The notes beneath the pieces were generated by a model, which saw nothing but the letters and a program-made list of their open reading frames with translations, was not told the origin of the DNA and searched no databases. Of a stretch of 36,832 bases of DNA, positions 16,279 through 24,500 are shown piece by piece (position 1 is the first letter of the stretch; every line of letters starts with the position of its first letter). The stretch is from Planctomycetota bacterium. Lineage in GTDB: Bacteria; Planctomycetota; Planctomycetia; Pirellulales; Pirellulaceae. A program made the translations under genes and the position numbers. The stretch is from assembly GCA_024277285.1 (NCBI GenBank), contig JAJRVM010000246.1, positions 1 to 36,832 on the forward strand. The letters run 5' to 3'.

Positions 16279-17733
16279 TTACTTTTTTTTCTTCCTCCGT
16301 TGCGGTGGCAAAACCGGCCCGGTTCTCTTGAGCCAAACATCGATCGCCGCGCTGAGTCGTGCGACCACTTTCGGATTACTCTGAGCAATATCGTGCAAAT
16401 TGTCCGGGTCCTGACTTTCGTCGAACAGCAACAAAGTGTCTTTGCCTTTGATCAGTCGATGCTGGCCATCGGTAACTGCCACGTAACTCTCAATTTCGCC
16501 GAAAGCGAACTCGCGTTGATACTTTCCTTGGAGAGTCAAGAGCGGCTGCAGACTGTAGCCGGAGTACTTGCCACGGTCGTTCTTCGGCGTCTGAGCAAGA
16601 TCGAGACAGGTATCGAGGATATCGCGCAATTCCACGGGGTCCTCAACGCAGACATCCCGCAAGACCGTGGTGGGCGTCGCGACAATCAACACGGGGTTGG
16701 TCACTTGCCGGAACAACGTCCCTTTATGTCGCAGGCCGTGATCGCCCATCATGATCCCATGGTCCGAGAAGAAGAAGATAGCGGTGTTCTTCCGCAGACC
16801 ACGTTCGTCAATTTGCTTCAGGACGCGTCCGACCTGCTTGTCCAGAAACGTCACGGCGGCGCAGTAGCGGGCCTGGTCTTCGCGGGCACGCTGCTCGGAC
16901 CGCACCGGCTTGGTGTCTTTCAGTAGTTTCTCGGGAGCTTGAAAATCAACCTTAGTCGTGCCAGGCATTTTGCCTGGCGAATACATGTCGTGGTATTCCT
17001 GAGGCACATCGTGCGGACCGTGCGGCAGCGAATAGTTCAACCACAAGAAGAACGGTTTCTTGTCCGAGTAGTCCGCCAGAAAATCGACGGCCGTGCGCGT
17101 GAAAAAGCCGTCCAGGTAATCATCTTCAGCCAGCGTTGTCGGATTGGGAAACTCTTCGCGAAACTTCTCCAAGAGCCCCGCTTTTTTGAGGTGCTCGAAG
17201 TACCAGTCGCCCGGTCGCGACTTGCCGCTACCCAACATCGCTCGGCCCAAGGTCCTTTGTACCTGGTCGAACCCGAGTGCGTTTTTCATCGCATTGGGAT
17301 CCGCTTTAGAACCGGGCGGGTGAATGTGCGATTTGCCGATCCAAGCCGTATAGTAGCCCGCGCGCTGCAACGCGGCCGGGAACGCCCACACTCCCTGAGG
17401 CAGGTCGCCCATCTGGCCGTTGCGGTAGAACCCCATGTTGTGTGGGTAGAGCCCGGTGATGAGTCCATTGCGTGAAGGACCGCACATCATCCCCTGGCAC
17501 ATCGCATTGGAAAAGAACACACCCGACTTCGCCAGCGAATCCATGTTTGGCGTCTTCACGCCCCCCACGCCATAATAGTAGTCGAAGTACTTGTAATTCA
17601 GGTCATCCACTTCAATGAACACGATATTCGGTCGCGTCGCTTTCCGGTCATCTCCATACGCCCGCACATGCGTGACAACGGTTGGCACCAACAACGCAAC
17701 CACCAGCAACTTCCAGCACGAAGAGTTCTTCAT
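16279..17733 (-). CDS. Secreted sulfatase (formylglycine-dependent)
   Basis: A 484-residue protein, the usual length for arylsulfatase/iduronate-2-sulfatase-type enzymes. The start at 17733 is preferred to a longer frame because GGAG lies ten bases upstream and it opens a signal peptide (MKNSSCWKLLVVALLVPTVV). Conserved features: RPNIVFIEVDD with metal-binding Asp residues (43-44), MCGPSRNGLITG where Cys84 is the residue converted to formylglycine, GKSHIH, FFFSDHGIMMGDHG with metal ligands Asp and His, and a C-terminal subdomain ending in a Lys/Arg tail. It should hydrolyse sulfate esters, probably from polysaccharides, in the periplasm or outside. It needs a formylglycine-generating enzyme encoded elsewhere. 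It lies 106 bases downstream of the anion transporter gene on the same strand, with a palindromic repeat between them. Confidence 0.9.
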   Translation of the reverse strand: MKNSSCWKLLVVALLVPTVVTHVRAYGDDRKATRPNIVFIEVDDLNYKYFDYYYGVGGVKTPNMDSLAKSGVFFSNAMCQGMMCGPSRNGLITGLYPHNMGFYRNGQMGDLPQGVWAFPAALQRAGYYTAWIGKSHIHPPGSKADPNAMKNALGFDQVQRTLGRAMLGSGKSRPGDWYFEHLKKAGLLEKFREEFPNPTTLAEDDYLDGFFTRTAVDFLADYSDKKPFFLWLNYSLPHGPHDVPQEYHDMYSPGKMPGTTKVDFQAPEKLLKDTKPVRSEQRAREDQARYCAAVTFLDKQVGRVLKQIDERGLRKNTAIFFFSDHGIMMGDHGLRHKGTLFRQVTNPVLIVATPTTVLRDVCVEDPVELRDILDTCLDLAQTPKNDRGKYSGYSLQPLLTLQGKYQREFAFGEIESYVAVTDGQHRLIKGKDTLLLFDESQDPDNLHDIAQSNPKVVARLSAAIDVWLKRTGPVLPPQRRKKKK

Positions 17734-17758
17734 ATTGCTTCTCCAAGTATTCACCAAG

Positions 17759-17854
17759 TGACGCAGTGTGGCACGACGCTCCGCGTCGTGAAACGGCACT
17801 CTGTGCCCTGCCCATCTGTGCCCTGCCACACGGTGCGTCTCACGCTCCAGCGTG
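17759..17854. repeat. ACGCAGTGTGG-type palindromic repeat, copy 1
   Basis: ACGCAGTGTGG is followed by the perfect palindrome CACGACGCTCCGCGTCGTG. Further on, CACGCTCCAGCGTG (17841-17854) forms a second palindrome that overlaps the last codons and stop of the transporter gene. The same layout recurs at 21432-21480, 32031-32063 and 32379-32492. Confidence 0.7.
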
Positions 17855-18988
17855 CAATGCAAAATACAATGCACAGGCGGCAAAAAAAGCTACATACCCA
17901 ATCACGAGAAACCGTATTGTAAACCGTGCTGCATCATCTGTGGTGTCATGAGCGACGTAAAGTTTGTACGCGATCAGATTCGCAATCGATCCGAACAGGC
18001 TGCCAAAGCCGCCAGCATTGGTACCCCAAAGCAAGGCGTTCCATTGCGTCGTGAACTTGGTAAACAGCAGTGCGGCCGGAACGTTGCTCATCACCTGGCT
18101 GGCCAGTGCCGAGAACAGGAAAACATGCTCGGAATGCTCAATTTCAGCTGCGAGCATCGTCTTAATGTTCTCCGCCAACCCGAAAAAGAAGAACAGACTG
18201 ACCAGCAACGCGTAGTCCACACGCAACGCGCGACGATCGAACAGCAACGCGTATAATACGATCAGCAGACCGGTCCACACGGGCAACAGACGCAGAACGG
18301 ACAACAAGACCGCAGCCAGCAATACGCCGTGGACATACGCCGACCGGCCGATCTGCTCTGTGTTGGCCCGCGTGCGCGCCGTTGGTTGTGCTCGAAGGGC
18401 CAACGCCGCCACGACCAGCAGCCCCAGAAAGACGAGCGAGAACGGTGCAATCGATGCGATGAACTGCAACGGCGTCAGATCATAGAACCAGTAGATATAC
18501 AGATTCTGCGGGTTGCCAAAGGGCGTTAGCGCCGAGCCCGCATTGGCCGCCAACGCTTCGAGTATGACGAGGATGTCCTTGTGTTTGATATCCAACGTCA
18601 ACGTTAACGGTACGATCACAATCAACGCGACGTCGTTGGTAACGAACATCGACAGAAAGAACGTCGCTACCACACACTTCAGTGGCAACAGCCGTCCGTG
18701 TTCGATGCGTCGGGACAACCGCGAAATAAGCCCACTCTGTTGTAGCCCCTGCACCGCAACGAAAAGCGCAAACAGGATGAACAATACTTCCATTTCGCCA
18801 AGCGAGTAGGTGGGCAACTGCCGTGTGTAGACGGAAGTCAGCGCCAACGCGACTCCCGAGGCCGTCAGCAGCCACTCTCTTAGCAAGAATTCTATCGATA
18901 CACCTTGGATCTTCAATGTGCTATCCCTGAATACCGCCGCCTGTTCGCCTCGTCTTCGCCTATTTGAATTCGAAACGCAGCCATTCAC
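17840..18988 (-). CDS. SLC13/CitMHS-like anion permease
   Basis: A polytopic membrane protein of 382 residues from GTG 18988. Around ten hydrophobic helices are visible. SMFVTNDVALIVIVPL (113-128) and NAGSALTPFGNPQNL (149-163) match the ion-transporter/citrate-transporter superfamily (SLC13, ArsB, CitMHS), where the two SNT/TPxGNP-type loops bind sodium and substrate. The anion could be sulfate, a dicarboxylate or arsenite; sequence alone does not decide. A TTG at 18916 with AGGGA seven bases upstream is a credible alternative start and would remove a basic 24-residue leader. The C-terminus (LHAGA) is encoded inside a palindromic repeat, so the original tail may have been replaced. It is followed by the sulfatase on the same strand. 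Confidence 0.75.
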   Translation of the reverse strand: MNGCVSNSNRRRRGEQAAVFRDSTLKIQGVSIEFLLREWLLTASGVALALTSVYTRQLPTYSLGEMEVLFILFALFVAVQGLQQSGLISRLSRRIEHGRLLPLKCVVATFFLSMFVTNDVALIVIVPLTLTLDIKHKDILVILEALAANAGSALTPFGNPQNLYIYWFYDLTPLQFIASIAPFSLVFLGLLVVAALALRAQPTARTRANTEQIGRSAYVHGVLLAAVLLSVLRLLPVWTGLLIVLYALLFDRRALRVDYALLVSLFFFFGLAENIKTMLAAEIEHSEHVFLFSALASQVMSNVPAALLFTKFTTQWNALLWGTNAGGFGSLFGSIANLIAYKLYVAHDTTDDAARFTIRFLVIGYVAFFAACALYFALHAGA

Positions 18989-19021
18989 TTTGCAACCGCA
19001 AATTGTAACCGTAACCGTTCA

Positions 19022-19270
19022 CGGCCTTTAGCCGTGAGCTTCGTTTTTTAAGGCCCGGAGGGCCAACATAGTCCTTGCCGGGTTCGTCAGGCCCCGGTCC
19101 TCGGCAAACAATATCCGTAAAGCCCCGGCAGGGGCGATACAGACGCCAGCCCTCGTCCTTCCGGTGCCGCCCCTACCGGGGGCTAACGATTCTCTTGATA
19201 ACGACACCGGTGCCTTCCGGCACCGGCGAAGGCTGTACCGGCCCTGCCAGGCCGAATTCGCTGCTTTTAC
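19022..19270. repeat. GC-rich palindromic repeat, copy 3 of 3
   Basis: It contains AAGGCCCGGAGGGCCAACAT, AAGCCCCGGCAGGGGCGATA, GACACCGGTGCCTTCCGGCA and TGTACCGGCCCTGCCAGGCC. It is the largest and best ordered copy of the family. A GTGAACGG-type end (reverse orientation, 19008-19024) and a CACGGC..GCCGTG hairpin precede it. Confidence 0.7.
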
Positions 19271-19381
19271 CGTGAGTCGCTGTGTTGTAACGAAGCACCA
19301 ATGACTCATGACGAAAGAAGCCGAAATAACGAAGGTCGAACGCCGTTCCATCGGACGCTCTTGTGCAGGGGGCATTTCAAA

Positions 19382-19412
19382 CCGATTTCAGATTTCAGAT
19401 TTCAGATTTCGG
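19382..19412. repeat. GATTTCA heptamer tandem repeat
   Basis: Three to four consecutive GATTTCA units in a gene-free stretch (19271-19529) in which nothing else is recognisable. Confidence 0.6.
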
Positions 19413-19529
19413 CATTGTTTGGTCATTGGGTACCGCGTCATTAGCCAGCCTCCGTTAGGGCGGCTAAGTGGCGCTGTCGAACTAGAATCCCGAAACGCCT
19501 CGATACATCTGAAAACGACCTACCCGATT

Positions 19530-21410
19530 TCAGTTAAACGTTATATCCAACTTTTCTAGCACATCGATCGTTACGGCATCAAATGGGAAACCGTACACGT
19601 TCCGGGGCTCGCTCTGGAAGGGCGTTCTATTCACGTTGATCGAGCGTGGTTCGCCATGCGGCCTGAGAAACAGCAGTGTCGCATCGCGAACGCCGCCGTC
19701 GTCGCGTGAACGAAACGTCAGTCGATCGCCGGCAGTCGCCGACATTGTGACGTTGCGACGCTGCGTCTCCCAATGGTAGATCTGTCGACTTGTCCACCAT
19801 TCGATTCCCTGTTCTCGACCATACTCGACCAAATCGTGCAGCGCGTCGGCCACATGAGGCTTTTCGATGTGGGCGGGATGGAACAGGAAATGTGCCACAC
19901 CATGGTGACGTAACACAGAATCGACCAACTGCTTGCCGTACTCCTTCGGACAGACGACGACCAGATCCTGCGTCATCATGTTAACCTGCAACACGTTGAT
20001 AATACGAGGCGGGTGCGTCTCGTCGTCCAAGGCGAAGTACGGCTGAGAGCCGCCTAGCGGGAAGCCGATCGAACCGTGTTTACTCGGCCCACGTGTCTGG
20101 TCGGACCGGATGCCAACCTGTTCACACCAGCGCAGGAAATCAAGCCGATTCTCCCACCGCGTGTAGTGGTTCTTATTGGACGTAATCGTTTCAAGCCCTG
20201 CCTCCTTCAGCAGCCAGCGATGCTGGAGCAGGAAATTCTCCTTCGACCATGACGTCTTAGGGCCACCGGTGCGTGCGTCGTAGTGCAACGCGATCTCGAA
20301 ACCCTGTTGCTTCAACGTATCGTAAAATTCGCGTGGATACCCGCCCGGGTAGAGCGTACACCAGGTCGACTTCAACTTGCATCGGTTCATCACCTTCAGC
20401 AAAGCGACCGCCTTCTGCGGATCGTGCCCGTCCGTATCGTGTGAGATATGCCCAATGGCTTTCATGCCACGCGGCCAATACCAGATTATGGGCAGGGTGC
20501 AGCCTTGTTGCCTGGCGGCGTGAAACAAGCTGCGTAGGATCAGTTCGCGCAACTCGTCGGTAATCGGCTCGAGAAACGCAGGCACTCCATCCGGTTGCAT
20601 CGGCGAACGATCGCGCTGCCAATCGAGCACCATGCCATCCTCCGCCTTCAGTTCACCGTCATTCAATTCGGCCGAATTGTCCGGCGCTGGCGTGCCATCT
20701 TGCAGGACGGGGATGCCTTGTTGGATATGCACAATCGAGAAAAGCAGGTCGGGGCCCAACAGGATCGCACGCCCTTTGCCAAACCGGTTCTCTGCAATGA
20801 CACTTCCTTTCGCCCCCTGTTTACCGGTATCGATTTCCGCCAGCGCTGTCGCCGAATCGGTTGTAAACGCATAGCCACCGAAAACGTGCAGTGAGCTCCG
20901 CAGCGCACTGGTGATCGAGTGGTCTTGTGCCGTGATTTCGATCCACCCCTCAGCAAGCGGGTGCTTTGACTTCACGCCGAATACGTGGTCCAAGCCAGAT
21001 GTTCCACCCACGCCAATTACCGAACTGCCCGCTTCGACCAGTTGAGCTACCGCCTTACACTCGTCCGGCGTCAAAGGCAGATCGCCGGCCAACAAGATAA
21101 TTGTCTTCGTGCCAATTGCCTTCGCGTCAGCGACCAACGATGGCAACTTGCCCGGCGCCACTTCGTCGAAGAACACGCCCGCTCGTTGAAGCACTTCGCG
21201 GATATAAACCCAGGCCGGAGCACGTGGATTGACATCGCGCGAAACATCCTGTGTGACGACAACGATGTGCGGGAAAACGACGGCGGGAGTGTCTGTTGCC
21301 GATCGGCCGAGTGGGGAAGCACTGGAGCGCGATACAAGTCCGCTCAGCACCAGCAGACCGACCATCGCAATTACCACTCGCACATACTGCCAATTCGTAC
21401 CGTATGTCAC
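19530..21410 (-). CDS. Exported polysaccharide deacetylase-like protein with an N-terminal amidotransferase-like domain
   Basis: A 626-residue protein starting at GTG with GGAG seven bases upstream, and with a signal peptide (residues 10-32). Residues 45-225 look like a class I glutamine amidotransferase-type flavodoxin fold, as in ThuA or beta-galactosidase trimerisation domains: HIVVVTQDVSRD, KTIILLAGDLPL, GVGGTSGLDHVFG, GRAILLGPDLLF. From about residue 310 comes a NodB/polysaccharide-deacetylase-type barrel: GHISHDTDGHD (320-330) would supply the metal-binding Asp and His, STWCTLYPG and FEIALHYDA (371-379) follow, and HFLFHPAHI (507-515) is the late His motif. A small beta domain closes the protein. 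The likely job is removal of acyl groups from, or modification of, polysaccharide outside the cytoplasm. It stands alone, divergent from the fucosidase-like gene. Confidence 0.7.
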   Translation of the reverse strand: MTYGTNWQYVRVVIAMVGLLVLSGLVSRSSASPLGRSATDTPAVVFPHIVVVTQDVSRDVNPRAPAWVYIREVLQRAGVFFDEVAPGKLPSLVADAKAIGTKTIILLAGDLPLTPDECKAVAQLVEAGSSVIGVGGTSGLDHVFGVKSKHPLAEGWIEITAQDHSITSALRSSLHVFGGYAFTTDSATALAEIDTGKQGAKGSVIAENRFGKGRAILLGPDLLFSIVHIQQGIPVLQDGTPAPDNSAELNDGELKAEDGMVLDWQRDRSPMQPDGVPAFLEPITDELRELILRSLFHAARQQGCTLPIIWYWPRGMKAIGHISHDTDGHDPQKAVALLKVMNRCKLKSTWCTLYPGGYPREFYDTLKQQGFEIALHYDARTGGPKTSWSKENFLLQHRWLLKEAGLETITSNKNHYTRWENRLDFLRWCEQVGIRSDQTRGPSKHGSIGFPLGGSQPYFALDDETHPPRIINVLQVNMMTQDLVVVCPKEYGKQLVDSVLRHHGVAHFLFHPAHIEKPHVADALHDLVEYGREQGIEWWTSRQIYHWETQRRNVTMSATAGDRLTFRSRDDGGVRDATLLFLRPHGEPRSINVNRTPFQSEPRNVYGFPFDAVTIDVLEKLDITFN

Positions 21411-21431
21411 TTGATTCTCCCAATCTTCATC

Positions 21432-21480
21432 GACGCAGTGTGGAACGACGCAGTGTGGAACGGCGCTCCGCGTCGTTCAT
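21432..21480. repeat. ACGCAGTGTGG-type palindromic repeat, copy 2 (partly doubled)
   Basis: GACGCAGTGTGGAACGACGC is followed by AGTGTGGAACGGCGCTCCGC and GTCGTTC. The GACGCAGTGTGGAAC leader occurs twice in tandem, and only the second is followed by the full palindrome. Confidence 0.65.
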
Positions 21481-21857
21481 ACAGCTATTTCGCGTCGCAA
21501 CATCATTATTGTCGCTATCGTCAAGCGGCCAGAAGCGAATACCACCAAGGCGAATCTACGGCGCTCATTGCCGTGCCGCCCAGCAGTATACAACATTTGG
21601 ATCGAACGGACCGCTGCTTGACACCGATGGTCGCCAATATCAAAAAACGCCCTACCTCCGTCGACCGAACAAAAAACGTAACCGTTCACGAGAATTCACA
21701 CTTCACGAAGAAAACGAACCGCAGAAGGCCGAAGGAAACAAGCCCATACCGACCTGGATGTGAGCTACAACATGGAAGCTGCGACATTGCGTTGACCCGT
21801 CAATGGCAATTTGTCCCATTGCCATCACAACAGGCCGCTCTTCCTTCTGCACTCCTT

Positions 21858-21884
21858 GCTCGATATTCGAGTTTCCGAGGTTTT
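21858..21884. repeat. CTCCTTGCTCGATATTCGA repeat
   Basis: CACTCCTTGCTCGATATTCG occurs here and again near 33969-33988, in gene-free DNA both times. The rest of 21481-21938 shows nothing recognisable beyond a reversed GTGAACGGTTACG word (21676-21692). Confidence 0.5.
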
Positions 21885-21938
21885 CTTCTCGCTGTTTCAA
21901 GATCGCGTGAACGGCTATCTTAATCTGTGGATTATTAG

Positions 21939-22149
21939 TAACTGTTTAGCCATCTGAAGTGAGACGTGCACTCGAGTTCATTTTCCATCGGTCGCCCCCC
22001 ACCGCCTTGTGCGGTGGGTGAAGAGGATTGGTAGGCTACCCGTGACGTCCTATCCCCCATCGCGGGTAGCTCACCAGGCGTTTTCACCCATGGGACAAGC
22101 CCATGGGAGTCTCTTGAAAGCGGCATTACTTCATTCGGCTAAACTGTTA
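21939..22149 (+). repeat. MITE-like element, copy 5 (divergent core, best terminal repeats)
   Basis: The left end TAACTGTTTAGCCATCTGA is the inverse of the right end TCATTCGGCTAAACTGTTA over 19 bases with four mismatches. Inside are CCCCACCGCCTTGTGCGGTG, a GGCTACCCGTGACG segment with its inverse, and CCATGGGACAAGCCCATGGG, a changed but still perfect version of the second family hairpin. GATTATT occurs just outside each end (21930-21936 and 22151-22157), possibly a target duplication. Confidence 0.75.
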
Positions 22150-22156
22150 CGATTAT

Positions 22157-22203
22157 TCGTGTTCATCAGCGGTTCACTTGTTCTGCCCCGTGAACAGTTA
22201 CCC
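22157..22203 (+). repeat. GTGAACGG-type repeat, copy B (short)
   Basis: GTGTTCATCAGCGGTTCACT and CCCCGTGAACAGTTACCC keep both halves of the family seen at 11380, 30565 and 32119, with the middle shortened. A small GCACTGGC..GCCAGTGC palindrome lies at 22306-22322. Confidence 0.5.
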
Positions 22204-22376
22204 AAAAACGTTCCATTGATCGTCGCTCTACTGAGGCCGCATTAAGACGCAGCTTGCCTCCGCGTCGGCCAAGCGTCGGTCGAACGCTTTGTAAAGCCAT
22301 GCGAGCACTGGCATAGCCAGTGCCACACGACTCAATGCTCAAGACTCGCGGGCGCGGCCCGCGCAAAGGAAACACC

Positions 22377-23486
22377 ATGCCATACAAACAACACGTGCCC
22401 GTCGCCGGATTGCTGCTCCTGCTCTTAACCGCCAACACGCTTGCGCAGCAACCTAGCAAGACAACGAAACCTGACGGCACACCCAATCGAGCGGCCTGGA
22501 TGGCACAAGGCACGTTTGGCGTGATGACGCACTATCTGATCAAACCGGAGGGCGATACGCCCGAGGCCAGAACGGCCGACCTCAATCGTACGGTGGACAA
22601 CTTCGACCTCGATCATTTCATAACCCAGTTCGACGCGACGGGCGCCGACTGGCTGATCTTCACACTCGGGCAGGGAACCGGTTACCTCTCCAGCAAGAAC
22701 GAGTTCATCGACAACTTGCAGGCCGGCATCACACCCGATCGCGACTTGATTCCAGAGATCAGTCGCCGCTTGCACCAGCGTGACAAACGGCTGATCGTTT
22801 ACCTGCCAGGTCCGCACACGCCAGCCGACCCGACAATCAAGCGTCTGCTGGGAATTGGGACTGACGGTTACGCCGAGCGGCATAACGATTTCATCCGCCA
22901 CTATTCACTCAAGGCGGGCAAGCTGATCGATGGCTGGTGGTTTGACAGTTGTCCGCGACAAGAGGACGCGGCGTGGCGCAAGGAGATGGCCGCCTGCCGA
23001 GCGGGCAACGCGGATTCGGTGATCGCATTCAGCGGCGCTGAGTTCTGTGCGGCGGGGACGATCAAGCCGATCTGCCCGATCGAGGATTACCATGCGGGGG
23101 AAATCCACCTGCTCGAAGATGGCAAGATCAGAACGGACTTTGTCTACCCACCGGGCCAAGGCAACATCATCGTGACCGCTGACCGTAAACTGCGCAAACG
23201 CGGCACACCGCCGGGGTTCTACATGCCCGACTCGCAATTCATCGACCATGTTCAATGGCACTGTCTACTGCCCATTGACTTGACCTTTAACCCGGCCGTG
23301 CCGAATCAGTTCTGCCACTACACGGACAAAGAGCTATTTCAATTCGTTGACGATATCAAATCGGTTGGCGGTGCGATCACAATCAACGTGCCGATCGATC
23401 GCACCAACGGTCACATCCCTCAAGATACGCACTCGCAGCTGGTCAGGCTTGGAAAGCACTTGCGTGACAAGCGTCAGCAACACTAA
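22377..23486 (+). CDS. Secreted alpha-L-fucosidase-like (GH29-type) protein
   Basis: A 369-residue protein. The start at 22377 has AAAGGA six bases upstream and opens a signal peptide (VPVAGLLLLLLTANTLAQQ). The body reads as a TIM barrel: WMAQGTFGVMTHYL, FDATGADWLIFTLGQG, KRLIVYLPGP, then GKLIDGWWFDSC (residues 182-192), where the Asp matches the place of the catalytic nucleophile in GH29 alpha-L-fucosidases. The C-terminal part (GAITINVPID) closes the barrel. It is shorter than typical GH29 enzymes and lacks their C-terminal beta domain, so the true substrate may differ. It is monocistronic, convergent with the DUF3299 pair and divergent from the deacetylase-like gene. Confidence 0.65.
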   Translation: MPYKQHVPVAGLLLLLLTANTLAQQPSKTTKPDGTPNRAAWMAQGTFGVMTHYLIKPEGDTPEARTADLNRTVDNFDLDHFITQFDATGADWLIFTLGQGTGYLSSKNEFIDNLQAGITPDRDLIPEISRRLHQRDKRLIVYLPGPHTPADPTIKRLLGIGTDGYAERHNDFIRHYSLKAGKLIDGWWFDSCPRQEDAAWRKEMAACRAGNADSVIAFSGAEFCAAGTIKPICPIEDYHAGEIHLLEDGKIRTDFVYPPGQGNIIVTADRKLRKRGTPPGFYMPDSQFIDHVQWHCLLPIDLTFNPAVPNQFCHYTDKELFQFVDDIKSVGGAITINVPIDRTNGHIPQDTHSQLVRLGKHLRDKRQQH

Positions 23487-23518
23487 ACCCCAAAGGACAG
23501 CGGAGGCTTGAAAGACTT

Positions 23519-23545
23519 GCCGTAACCGTTCACGGAAACGAAACC
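23519..23545. repeat. GTGAACGG-type end motif (reverse)
   Basis: GCCGTAACCGTTCACGGAAA lies in the 64-base gap between two convergent genes. It is the end half of the family without its first half. Confidence 0.45.
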
Positions 23546-23550
23546 ATGGT

Positions 23551-24378
23551 TCAAAAAACCTTCTTGCCACGCATGTGATAGACCGACCAAGTGAATCCAC
23601 TGGCATTGAAGGGCCGAAGCGATAGTTTGCCTTCAACCGTGATCGGATAAGTGGTGAAGTCGGTCTTCACGCCATCTTCCAGTTCGACCAGAATGACACA
23701 ATAGGCGAGTCCCTGCGGGCCGAACTTGCATTGCGTATTCATGACAAAGGGGAAGCTCTTGATGTCGGTCGACTGAAATACACCGCCGGCAAATATGAAC
23801 CCGCGAAGCCGGACGATCTTGCCGTCCAGTTCGCGCACGCGTGGGGTGAGCATCGTGCGGTCAAAGAGAGTACCGATCGGCATGTCCAGCTTGAGATCGT
23901 CGAACGTAATGTCGGTGATCCCATCGCTACCCACGCGTCGTACCGGCGGGCGTGCGCGAGCTGGAGGGCTTGCTGGCTTCCTACCTGCGTCCTTCTTGCC
24001 CAAGCCCACTCGGTCCGCGTCCGACGGGTCGGCATCTGGCGATTCGGTGGTTTTCGATCGAGGCTGGTCCGAGGTCGATTTCATCTCCGCTGGTTCCGTC
24101 TCGATGGACTTGTCTTGTTCGACGGGGCTTTCGTCATCGAACCCTGCTATCGGCAAATCGTCTTCCGGCGGAAGTGGCGGCGCAGAGACAATGTTGATCC
24201 CCGTCGTGTTGCTTGTTCCGGTGGGCGAGGGTGTCGCATCGGTACTGCAGCCCGCCACGCAACCGATTACCAGTGCCACCAATGCATGTTGTGCACAGAT
24301 AGAAACTCGCCAGGCGATCGTGGACGCAACCGCTTCGCGCGCGGCAAACAACGACCCCATCCATTTCAAACTGTGCAT
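23551..24378 (-). CDS. Lipoprotein with a C-terminal DUF3299-like domain
   Basis: A 275-residue protein. A hydrophobic N-terminal stretch ends in a lipobox (VAGC, Cys44), predicting lipid attachment after export. Residues 45-150 form a low-complexity linker rich in Pro, Ser, Asp and Glu, useful for reaching across the envelope. Residues 153-275 form a compact beta domain: ITFDDLKLDM, DGKIVRLRGFIFAG, FPFVMNTQCKFGPQG, and a C-terminal TYPITVEGKL. This pattern matches DUF3299-type domains, whose function is unknown. The next gene upstream (24501-25214) has the same domain behind a membrane anchor, so the two are probably one operon and may work together. The 122-base gap between them holds nothing recognisable. 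Confidence 0.7.
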   Translation of the reverse strand: MHSLKWMGSLFAAREAVASTIAWRVSICAQHALVALVIGCVAGCSTDATPSPTGTSNTTGINIVSAPPLPPEDDLPIAGFDDESPVEQDKSIETEPAEMKSTSDQPRSKTTESPDADPSDADRVGLGKKDAGRKPASPPARARPPVRRVGSDGITDITFDDLKLDMPIGTLFDRTMLTPRVRELDGKIVRLRGFIFAGGVFQSTDIKSFPFVMNTQCKFGPQGLAYCVILVELEDGVKTDFTTYPITVEGKLSLRPFNASGFTWSVYHMRGKKVF

Positions 24379-24500
24379 CAGCTACTCCGTCTTCGTGTGG
24401 CGATCATGTTTCTCACTTCGCGCCAGCACCCACATCAGAATTCAATGCCTGGCCAACGCATCCCGTTGAGAATCGAACTCAAATCAAGTTCAACAAGCAC

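Noticed and set aside
20985..21923. Plus-strand frame of 312 codons.
   Set aside because: It overlaps the deacetylase-like gene in antisense and continues through repeats; the composition is not protein-like.
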